Part shown: positions 1 to 11,300 of the stretch, piece after piece | How the letters are laid out: every line of letters starts with the position of its first letter | Position numbering within the stretch: position 1 is the first letter of the stretch | Assembly: GCA_963920765.1 (NCBI GenBank) | Contig: OY987249.1 | Span: forward strand, 20,814,861 to 20,878,860 | From: Ulota crispa | Lineage: Eukaryota; Streptophyta; Bryopsida; Orthotrichales; Orthotrichaceae | Length of the DNA stretch: 64,000 nt | Direction of reading: 5' to 3' | Made by a program: the position numbers and the translations under genes | Notes under the pieces: generated by a model | What the model was told of the DNA's origin: nothing | The model's input: only the letters and a program-made list of their open reading frames with translations | The model's database searches: none

Positions 1-1190
1 AGGAATGTGACTTGTGTCAACGGTCGAAGTCAACTCACCATCCTAATTATGGACTAATGCAACCCATTCCAGCCGGTCATGCATTGTGGAAAAGAATTTC
101 TACCGATTTCATAGTAAAATTATCAAATAGCAGTGGACATGACTCTATCATGGTGATAGTCGATAAAAACACAAAACTATGCCACTTTATTCCTACAAAG
201 GAAATGATTATCTCTAACAAGACCGCTTCATTATATCTACATAATATTTGGAAGCTTCATGGCATACCGGAGGAGTTAATTTCGGATCATGGGCCAGTTT
301 TTGTCTCTAAATTCATGAAAAGACTTTACGAACTCCTTAGGATTTGGCATCTCCAACCACGGCTTTTCATTCTCAGGCGCACGAGCAAACTGAAAGGGTG
401 AATCAAGTGCTTGAGCAATTTATTTGAACTTTCACTACAACCCGGCAAGACGATTGGGCTGATCTCCTCCCAACAGCGGAATTTGCATATAACAACGCAA
501 GTCATTCTGCAACAGGGTTTTCTCCTTTCTATGCCACTTATGGTTATCATCTGACATTTTTTATTTTTACACCAACCACATCTACAGTACCTGCGGCGGA
601 TGACCAAGTGCAACACCTACAACAATTCTACAAAGAACTTAAGATCATAATAAAAATTGCAGGGGAGAATACCAAATGCAACTATGATCGCGGGATACAA
701 TTATAACCACCATTTCAAATAGGCGACAAGGTTCTTTTTCGGCACAATAATATAATAACAACGGAGCCGTCTCGGAAATTGGCTCTAAAGTTTTTGGGAC
801 CATTTATAGTAATTGCTAAACTCTCCAATATTATTTATCGCTTACAATTACCAAAAACATTGCAGATTCATGATGTGTTCCATGTCTCCTTGCTTGAAAG
901 ATATCGTCATGATTCCATTCCGAGACGACGCCAATTACCACTTCCACCAATTACTACTCCTAATGGAGATATTGAATAGAAAGTCCACGAAGTTCTTAAT
1001 TCATAGATTTTTGGTCGGAGAAGAAGATTGCAATATTTAGTCTCTTGAGAGGGCTACAAATCAAAAGAGAACTCTTGGGATCCAGCGGTGAATTTAGAGA
1101 ATGCACCACTAGCGGTGGCAAAGTTTCATAAGAAGCACCCTAGGGCGCCGGCACCAAACCGTAAAAAAACTCTATCTAAGAAGGGGATAA
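1..1190 (+). mobile_element. Ty3/gypsy chromovirus fossil, 3' part of pol
   Basis: This is the downstream end of a chromodomain-bearing Ty3/gypsy retroelement that enters from the left edge. In order it shows the end of the integrase zinc-binding region (CQRS near 20-60), the integrase core (TDFIVKL near 105-120 and SDHGPVF near 283-300), a C-terminal integrase segment (LGPFIVI and HDVFHVSLL near 780-900), and a chromodomain-like tail (YLVSWEGY and NSWDP near 1030-1085). It is a fossil, clearly broken in several places, and is cut by the window edge so its 5' part is not seen. A polypurine-like stretch near 1175-1188 precedes the LTR. Confidence 0.85.
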
Positions 1191-1352
1191 TGTTACGAAC
1201 TAATTTGTACTGACGGTTACGTTGGTTAGAGGTTGGTTACCCTTCCTCTTTCCTTCTTAAACCAACTGAGAAGGTTTGTTCCTCACTTAACATTTTGCTT
1301 AATACAATAGAATACTTTCAATGTCACCTTTACGTCTCTTGATGTTTGTTTC
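1191..1352 (+). repeat. Short LTR of the left chromovirus fossil (right end approximate)
   Basis: The segment begins TGTTACGAAC directly after a purine-rich tract at the end of the chromodomain region, the expected position and start of a 3' LTR. A short LTR ending near TTTCTACA at about 1352 is plausible, but the partner LTR is outside the window, so the right boundary is a guess. Confidence 0.5.
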
Positions 1353-1527
1353 TACAATAGATTATGATCTCAACCTAGGAAAGGAATGTCGACTCTTGAT
1401 CTTATATTGTACCAATATTGTACATGAACTTGGATTCTAATATGGTTTGAAGTTCACTTGGTAAGCCTAAAGCCCATAATCTCAAGTATGATTTTGAATT
1501 GAAACAAGATGGATTCAAAAAATCACA
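1353..1527. other. Left flank of the duplication, no gene seen
   Basis: Single-copy sequence between the LTR and the duplication. It ends in AATCACA just before the shared GTTGGGTGCAG that opens the duplicated block. No coding or RNA feature is visible. Confidence 0.6.
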
Positions 1528-2335
1528 GTTGGGTGCAGTCCAGGGCGGAATTTTTGCATAGAAAGTGAATAAATCAACTTCCATTCTTGGACAAGTATAC
1601 GATTTAGGTAAAAGATTGACTTTTGGCACTCTACTTGAGGATGCATAGAAGAAAGCTTCCAATCAAAAAATGCAATGAGTATAAATCAACTTTTGCTTGT
1701 AGTTATTGTGTCATGGTAAGGTTTGGCACTTGTACCAATGTACTAAATAGTCTTTTAGTGGCTTCTTCACAAAATTGTTAGTGTACACTTTGCAAATGTC
1801 TAAGTTTAGTATTATAGCTAAAAAAATAAAACAACTATTGAAGATCGATGTTAGACATCACCGTTTCACATAATTGAAGAATATATGAACTAAGCTTAAA
1901 GGTTGACATTTATGACCTAATAAGTTGCCACGCATGTATCTAAAAATTCTTAGGCAAAAAAAAACTTGTAGACAAATAACTAAACTAAACGAGAAAGTAC
2001 TGCAACTTGCCTACTACTAAAATTCAAGATAGGTTGCAAAAAATTCAACTTACAACCGACGTCTGTGACAGGTAAAGATAAAAAACCAAAAATGAAAATA
2101 ATAGCCCTGGTGTCGACCCACAGACATAATTAGGGTTCGGCACTTCGTGGACACTCTTTCCCATGTTCCTTGTAGCTCAAGCCATTCGATTCGCTGCCTG
2201 TGATCAGACTTTCTCCCTTGGCCATCCTCGGAGTCGTTACAAGCTCGCGGAGTGTGTCATGCGAGAACTCGCATTTCTGTTACGATCGTTTTGGCCGAAT
2301 TCCGAGTTCGTTTCAGCTCTTTTTCTGCTTCATTG
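1528..2335 (+). promoter_or_regulatory. Upstream and probable 5' leader region of tRNA ligase copy 1
   Basis: About 800 bp without a convincing gene. It is AT-rich until about 2100 and then GC-richer up to the proposed start codon, as expected for a plant promoter passing into a leader. TTAGGGTT at 2130-2137 resembles the telo-box common upstream of plant translation-related genes. Open frames at 2200-2335 look like leader sequence rather than conserved coding sequence. No clear TATA box was identified. Confidence 0.45.
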
Positions 2336-5300
2336 ATGAGGTCGCAATTCGGGAGGAGTTTCGTAGTTCCCGCTCAGGTGAGCAGAATTGCGTCTCTGTG
2401 GAGTAGGAGACAAAATCTTTCTGCAGGCAGACAGTGGTTTGGAGGTGAGTTTTCGAGGCACTCGACTTTGGTTGCGTGGATTTTAAAGAGTGCAGATTAT
2501 GACGTGACGATTAGCATTGGTAGTGATTATCAAAGATTGAGGCCGGAGTGAATGCCGATTTTGTGACAGTCTTCTTCAAGAAAACCGGGTTGATTCTTCG
2601 TCAGGGTGCTCGGAGGGATTAGGTTTGGTTGAGATGAGGAGAGTAGCCGCAACTGCAGTTTGGATGCCGCGGTCAGGAGGCGTGAGTACCGAGGAGAAAG
2701 AACAGCAACACAAATGGAAGAGGAGAGAATTCGTCGCAACGCCCAAGAAAGTTGACGGAACTGTAGCTCAAGCTCAGCTGCGAGCTACTTTCTATCCGAA
2801 ATTCGAAAATGAAAAGTCTGATCAAGAGGTAAGTGTTTCCTCAGTTAATCGGTTTATGGTTTTAACAAGGCTGAGCATCATTGTTGTTGAATCTCTTTAT
2901 ATTCTTTTTTCTGGTGCGTGCAGTGGAAAGCGATTCAGCTCTCGTTCGCTTTCACTTCTGAAGGCAATCTAAACTCTAAATTCGGTTTTTGCGTCTTTAC
3001 TGAAGGACCTAATGCATCCCGTTGGTATCGTGCTGAAGCATAGGTATCTTATTATCGGCTTTGCATTTTTGAGTTAGCAAATTAATCCGCCGATTGAAAC
3101 GTGTATTTGTGCAGGTGAGAATGAGGATGCAGGAGGTGGTTAGTGCTGGACATGGAATCTTGGAGGTAATCTTGCAGTCATCCTGCGTAGGTTTAGGGTT
3201 TTGTCCCTCATCAGCTGGTAACCGTGTGAGCAGCTTATTGTTGCTGGAGGTTTTGGAGGGTTTAACACGATCAAGTAGTCAGACCTGATTGTTCATGTTT
3301 TTCACTTCGTGCAGGTCTCCATGAAACATTCGGGGTCGCTCTTTCTTTATGCAGGTGACAATGGAGGAGCTTTTGCAAAAAACAGCTATGGAAACTTGTA
3401 AGTGAACTATCTTTTAAGTGGCAGACTTGAATGTGTGTGGAGCTTTCTATTAAAAGATAGTAAATGCACTTATATTCCAATCCTTGGTCACTCGATTTTA
3501 GAGACAATTCCAAAACAAGCATATATTTAATTCTAGTTGAGAGATCGTCTCTATCTGTTCCGGATCTGTCAAACTTGTTGCTGTTGATGCAGGTATACAG
3601 CAGTAGGTGTGTATGTCTTGGGAAGCACTCTCCGGGAAGCATGGGGCACACATGCGGGTCAGAAACAACGAGAGTTCAACGCTTATCTTAAGGCTAGTTT
3701 CATGTTTTAAATCACGTCTTGGCTATCTCAGGTATGGGCTCAATGTTGCCTGTTTGTCAATGCAACCGGGCTGATTTGGAAACAATCAAACAATCTGTGC
3801 AACTATAAATTTCTTTGCTAGTTTTGATCCATTCGATATGTTCTCGTTTTTGTGGTTTTTGACTTTTACACATTGCGGCATTTGATTATGGCTTGAAGGT
3901 TGAATACCACCTGGATGTAGTTGTCAAGTTTGGAGGACTGACTTGTCTTATGTTGCAGGAGCATCGTATTTGCATTGGGATGGAGCTAGTAACTGCGGTG
4001 TTGGGGGATCATGGACAGCGCCCTTTGCATGATTATGGTTCGTTTTTATGTCTATTTTCACTCTCTGCTTTGATAAGATTCTGCAGCAATTCGGATATAA
4101 TTTTTGTCATTAATTTGGTGTAGATTTCTTGTCAAGAGCTCAATGATTCTCCTGGTGAGACTATGGGCTAGTTCATTCAAGGTCAAATTGATCATTGGTA
4201 CAAGATTCTGAGGTTATACTGCAATGGTGGGTGTTACCAGTGGTGGTTACTGCAGTGACAAAATTGGATGGGCGCCCCTACTTCCAGTCTACCCCTGATG
4301 TGATTGCTTTCTGTCATCAATGGCGACTGCCAACAAATCAATATTGGTTATTTTCCTCTAAGTAATTATTTTCCGCCACATTTTTCTTCTCTCTTATCGC
4401 ATCTCTTTACGATTGTATCCTTCATAGGTGGAAGTTCAAACTAACTCCTTGGATGCTTAGGCGCTAAATGGTTTCTTTGGTTTGTATGATGCAGAGATTC
4501 TGTGAACTCTTTCTTTACTGCCTATGACGCACTCTGTGAGGAAGGATTGGCAAGGAGTGTTACGCACGTTTTGAATGATATTGCTGATACTTATTTGCCA
4601 GGTGCGTATCTAACTTTCTTTTCGTCAGTCATGAAGTTTTTGGCTCATGTTTTTTTTCCGTGGTAGTTGAGCATTGGCAACCATTGTTGGTCACTTGTTG
4701 TGTAAATCCGTATTTTTATTTACGGGAGAGAATGATGTCACTTGTGGTGTTTCAGCAACTAAGGCACATGAGGATATTCAAGGAGAGATCCTCGAAGGGC
4801 TTGTAGCACGTATTGTGACTCCGCAGAGTGTAACCAGCTTAAATGAAATCCTTGTTCAGTTTCCACGTCCTCCATCCTCGGAAGGTAAGTGTGTTTGATG
4901 CAATTGACCTTATTTCATATCACTCTAGCGCTTCATTGTGACCTTTCTTTTTTATGATAAATGAGTGGTAGATGTCAATGGATTAATGGAACTCTCAGAA
5001 TTTGTTAAATGCCAGATAAACTCATGAATAATTTTTGACTTCTGTGCAGCTCTTTTGAATGGGAATGGACTTCGTGATATATGTTCATCTAATCGGGGTA
5101 GCGAAAAAAAGGTAACTTGAAGCTGGGCTTAAAATCCTTAGTACTGTGAGAGTAAGGATTTAAACTGGTGTTCATGGATGTATGCTATCTTCCTCATGTC
5201 TTTAGTTCGTTTCTCACCAATATACAGATATTTCAGTCCACTCCTATGATATCTTTGTTTTGTTTAAGAAGTAATTGCTTGTGGTATTTGTTGCAGCAAG

Positions 5301-8300
5301 TGGAGGCCCTTCTGAAAGCTGTAGGCCCAGACTTCTGCTCCGACTTGACAGACTGGCTTGAGGATAAAGTTGCAGAGCAAGGAAGCGCAAAGAAGAATCA
5401 TTTGTATCCGATGTTAGAAACCTTTCTGCACTCAACGCCTTCAGATTATCCCACAAGAAAACTTCAAGTACATGTCCCCCTCGACTGTTACTTAGTTGAT
5501 TAACTCCATTGCACAAAAAAACTTTGATGTCAATTTCTGAGCAAGTGCTGATGAAGGGTTTGTAGTATTTTGTTCAACTGCAGATTTTTGTGTTCATGTG
5601 CATCACCTAGACTACAGAAATTGCATTAGATGCATTTATGGACTTAAGTTGTTGAAGCTTTGGCAGCGTGTTTGTAATATTTTTCTATGCTCATGCTCAT
5701 CATAGAATGTTTTTTTCTGTTCAGGAGATGATTCAGGTGATCCGTAAGTCAAAGTTACCTGTACGCTTCAAGTGCAACACAACTTCGTCCGGACAGAGTG
5801 CCAATGACCAGGAAAACATTGTTTCGCAATTTAAGATGACGGTGCATGTATACACAGATTCTGCATTCCGGCGGTATCAGAAAGAAATGTGGTGCTTTAC
5901 TGCTCGTCTCTTTGTGGAAACCCGCTTTCTTACATAATTTGACACGTACTAAAATCAGTATTAATTATAATACCTTTGCATTTTCTATTGAACATTGGTT
6001 ATCTTTTCGAATAGTTCTCATATCATCTGTATTTTACAGATTTTTTTCCTGGAAATTCAGTAGGATTTTGGTTGTGTTTTTTTCTTTCCCATTTCGTGGT
6101 ATTTATGAAGTTATACGTGTTCTGCAGTAAACACCCAGGTCTATGGCCTTTGTACAGAGGTATGTTTTCTTATTCTGAGTATTAAATTGTTTACTTGGAT
6201 CAGTGTGAAACAAAGGAAACCTTTGAAACACTGCTTTAATTGCTTTATGAAGCACACGCATTTTTATGAAAATATACAACATAAGATGTGCAATGGATAC
6301 AGATTGACTCAATTGTTGACATATTGCTACTCATGTTTTCAGAGCAATAGCTGGAGCGAGTGACGGTTAGGTACTGTTATTACATTTTTGATACAAGTGT
6401 TGATGATGTTTCGAAATTTTAACTTTCTAGACGACTTTGACTACAGGATTTTTCGTAGATGTGCGTGTTTTTTATGGCAACGCTGTTCCAGCGATAGTGG
6501 ATGTGAATAGCCGTACGGATTATATTGATGAGAAAACAAGAGGCCATGGTGAATCTGGGCAGGATGACTCACTGGATGAAACACAAAATTTGATGTTGAA
6601 GTTGAAATTTTTGCCATATAAGGTGACCTTTAAGACAAAACTACAATTATTCAGTTCCTTCAAGCATGCATACTACCTATTTGTCCTTGGAAAGGCATGT
6701 TTGTTAGCTTCTTCACGATAACCATTCTTAGTGATGCACGATCAACTTTGCATCTTCATACTCTATTGAGTAATCATATCAAGTTTCACATTTTGCAAAA
6801 TTAAAGAAAAACAAATCACTTGATGGAAATGTCCATTTTAAAGAATTATTGTTTGACTTCACATTTTCAAGAACAATGTTGATAACAAATTTCCAAATTT
6901 GGTTCCAAAATTTCAGTAAGATTCATCAATGTGCATAACTCCCTTTTTTTTTGAAAATATATAAATAAAGTTACAGGACTTGTATTGTACAAATTTCAAT
7001 GTCATGTAATTGTGGTGAATCCAAGTTTTGTAAGTGGTGATTTCACAAATTCCTAGTTTGTAAAATTGACCATTATGATATGACTAAATTTGTTCTTTTA
7101 AACATGATGGTCAAATTTGCAAGTTCAATTGAATAGTGGTAAACTATTTCTAATACAAAACTTGAGCATGTCATAATTGTAACACCAAAATTTGTGCAAG
7201 ACAAGATTAATAACTTTTTTGATGTATATTCAAAAAAGCAGGACGTTGTGCACATTGATGTTTCACACTAAGACTTTGGAACCAAGTTTGGAAAATTTGT
7301 TATTGATGAATTTTTGATACATTTGTTAAAACTCACAATAAATGTACTCAAGTGAAATTGAGCAATGGTTCATTGAAATGTACAAATTCACCTTAAAATA
7401 TCTCAATTTGCAAGAGTTGTAAATTGACAAGATTGATCAAAATTATTGAGGAATGTAAATTTGATTTTGCATCACTAAGAATGATAATTGTGAAGAATCT
7501 AATCAAACATTCCATTCAAAGGACAAATAGGTAGTATGCATACACTTCTTTGAAAAGCCCTTTAGAGACATAAATTTTGATGAAAATGAATTGTACATAA
7601 ATATTCCACCGGTAAGTAACGTTTGTCTCTTACAGTTCGTGAGCGAGGAATTTGACTCATCTTTTTGGGTTGCTTTGTGTTTGGTAGAGTTTTTGTTTCT
7701 TTACGGCGAGTTGCCAAATTTTGGTGTTGTTTCTCTACAGATCCGGACGTTCCTCATACGTAACGGCATGGCATCGCTTTTTGAGAAAGGCGTGGCCGAT
7801 TACAAGCAATATTACACCAGGTACACGTTGTTTCTCTATTTTCTTTTAAAAGAAATGGTAGTTTAATTTTTTTTGTCTTCAAGGGACTTGCAGAAAAAAC
7901 TTAGCATTTTTAGAACAAACAAGTGGTTATAAATTTTTTTGTTGCAGGAGTCGAGGCAAAATATACTTACGTTGTGACTGTGGCTGTGACACAGACAAAT
8001 GACAATATGGGGCACGTCACCAGAAAAACAAGAGGAGTTGACCAAACTTTTAAATGAATGGTTAAAGTCTTCTACTTCTACTTTATATCTTTGTTTTCTT
8101 AGTCCTTTCAATGTTATTGAGCTATAGGCTCCTTTCCCCTTGGAACTCTTGAATGAGACTCCCAGAAATTTTGCTTGTAGCATTATCAAGAGTGGTCAGC
8201 AGTCTCGAACTAGAGAAACTCTACCTGGTTTTTAATTATATTGGTTTTTTCCTAATTGTACCTGTTTTGAACAATTTGTTCATTGAATTACGAGTCTTCT

Positions 8301-11300
8301 AATTATAAGTCTCTTCATTAAATCAACGGTTGTTTGGGATTTGTGGTTTGTTCTATAGGTTTTTATAAGTTTTCATGGAGAGCGTCATGAGGATACTTTG
8401 ATCGATGGGATATCAATGCTATGAGATGTGTAGTTTTGGAGATTTGATGGTTTTTTTTGTTTGGTTATTTTTGCAGGGCTGGGTACATTAAGAAGAAAAT
8501 GAACGGGAAAAAGTTAAGCAGCAACACGTACTTAACGGAAGCAGAACCTTTTCTGAAGCAATTCGCCGAACGGAGTGTGAAGAATAAAGAACTGGTTGGT
8601 GCTGCGGGAGTGCAAATCGATGTGAGTGATTTTTTAGCAGCGCAGCATCTTGATGAGGATGAATATGTTTCGAAAGGTGAACTCGAACTTGCAGGTGCTT
8701 TGACAACGACTGCACCAGCTCAGCTTGGTCTTGTAGTTAAAGCTCAAGGAATGCTCGTCTTTTTCCCTGGTACTTATTGAGTTTCATTACTTCCATTTCT
8801 TTTTGTTTGGTTCTAGAAAAGAGCAATAGAAAAATTGAACATTACATTAATTAAATTGGGAAAAAATGCAATTTTGGGATTCTTGGATTTTGTGCTTTTT
8901 AAAGTGCATTTAGTGAATTTTCTTTAAAAAACAAAAATCCAAAAGTCTCAAAATTGTATTTTTTCCCAATTTACTTAATATGGTGTTATTGGATATCAAT
9001 TCATTTTTTAAATGGTTTTTTTTTTTTCCTTTTTGTGATTCTGGAAAGAGCAATAAAAGTATCAGTTCATTTTTTAATTTGTTTTCTTTCCTTCTTTTTG
9101 AAAGCATGGCTATCTGCAGTGTATTTTCCATTTTTTGTGAGCATTTTAGACTGACTTGGTTTGTTTGACCTTTAGGATTGCCTGGCTGTGGCAAATCTGC
9201 ACTTTGTAAAGCAATTATGACTTCGTCATATGATCTTCCCATGCACAGTTTGATGGGCGACATGATAACGGGTACGTATGCTCGGTTTTGAAATAAAAAC
9301 ATGAAAAAACCTAGTCTTTCAAAATTATTCTTACTTGGAACGCTGTGAGAATAGAAATGTCGTGTGTTTGCGGTAATAAATGCTGACATTGGTTATTTTG
9401 GCATATTGATTTTGTTTAGGAAAGTATTGGCCAACGCTTAAAAGCGAGAGGGTTAAGGAACCCCATAGAATTACTTTTGCTGATAAGAATGCACCAAACA
9501 AGGAGGTTTGGCAAACAGTAAGTCATTTAGCACGTGAACCATTGGATATTTGTGTATTTTAGATATAAATACTATGCTGATAGAGGTAGAGACAAAAAAG
9601 ACCCATTCCTCACTCAAACTCTTCTCACACGGTCAATTTCTTACCAAATTTAAACCAACTACATATTTTAAATAATGAGAAAGGTGGACAAGTGGTATTA
9701 GAATCTGAGGTGTATGTATCAATCAAGAGAAAGTGGTAGTAGGAAATTTTAAAAACATCTTAAATCGTGCCCAAAAGGTTCTTGAAGTCACTATTAAGCC
9801 ACACCTTAGATTTCAATATATTTTTGCCCCTCTTTTTTATCCTTTAGAACGTGTAAATAATTTCAACTTTGATTTTACACTTATATTTCTGACTCGTCAC
9901 TTTTCACCAAATGGACATTTGGCAGATTGGGAATATATGTACTGCCACAAAGGCAATTGGAGTACCCGTTGTCCCTGATTCAGAAGGTTATTTCGATCCC
10001 TCAAACATTTAAGCCCTATTTGATAAGTTTTCAAGATTTAGCACATTTTTTATTTTATTCATGCAGTCTAGAATGTAGTTTTTAAATTTCAAGTCATTTG
10101 AAAATGTGCAGGCACAGGGCTTAAGCCATATTCACTCGATGTATTGGCAGTCTTTATGTATCGAGTCTTAATGAGGACCAACCACTCGGTATAGATTTCA
10201 GAAGATCTTAGGAGATTTCAAAAGGATTGCAAAAAAATAAAATTATGTTTTTTTTTCTTCGTCCTGATGTATTTACTCCTCATGGTTTGTTGATGTGGAC
10301 ATTGGTCTTGATTGTTGAACGTAACAAGCAGTGTTGTCAAGATTCGCTAAATTTTGCAATATCTGTACCAAGAAGTTATTGTACACACGATATTTGTTAA
10401 TTATGGAAAAAGTCTTTCCCCAAACCAATTTTAAAGATATTGAGTTTTGCATTTGTGAGAATATTTTGGTGATGTAAAGTGAGTTTTTTGATGACTCCTT
10501 CAACATATTTTATCACTGATGTAAGGTCTTGAAGAAATCATCATGAAATCTACTTTAAATCACCAGATCTTTTTTATGAACATATAACCCAAAAGTTCCA
10601 AATTACTTTTTTTCCTAAATTATCGAATGTAGCTAGAATAGCTACAAAGTTGTAAAAAAGTTAGTGTTCAAGTTGAATTTTTAGCACCTTCACCGGAGGT
10701 TTAGCTATTTAAGCAATTTATGGAAGTCCTGTTTGAGGTCATTATTTTTAAACAACCTTTGGAATTTACCGGAACGTTTTCTAACATGTTGCCTATTTAC
10801 AGGGAAAGTTGGATAAAAATACTCCAAATCTTGGATATGTAATGCTGATGTTTTACAATTTGTACGATGGCATGGTAAGAACTCTTAGAAAGCATTGTAA
10901 TATTGTTGTTATGAACGATTTCATTAACGCATGGTCTACTTATACAACACTCTGATGGGTCTTATTCACATGAGTTACTTCATTTATGTACGTAGTTTGC
11001 ATGAGGGATGATCTCAAGTACTAGTATGTTGAAATAACACAAATCTAAGGAAAAGCTGCTTGTGTTGACAGTTTCATTAATGCTATTCAGTAATAGTTGT
11101 TCACAAATGTAGCTAAATTTTGCAAACATTTTGCTCAAAAAACAATGCTTCTACAAAAAATCTTGAATATCAACGTTAGATTCGAATTTTGAGCTCATTT
11201 AGCAGTGTTTATAGCTACTTGAGCTAATTATGAGAATCACTTTTGGCAGTGCTACTAGTAACTCGGATGACCTTATACAGGACCGCAAGGAGTTTGAAGA

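Noticed and set aside
2200-2406. 68-residue frame upstream of the tRNA ligase as a separate gene or upstream ORF
   Set aside because: It overlaps the leader and proposed exon 1 in another frame and shows no recognisable protein.
8815-9075. Similar AGAGCAATA strings on both sides of the intron 17 MITE as a target duplication
   Set aside because: They are not adjacent to the arms and differ in several bases; more likely an older local duplication.
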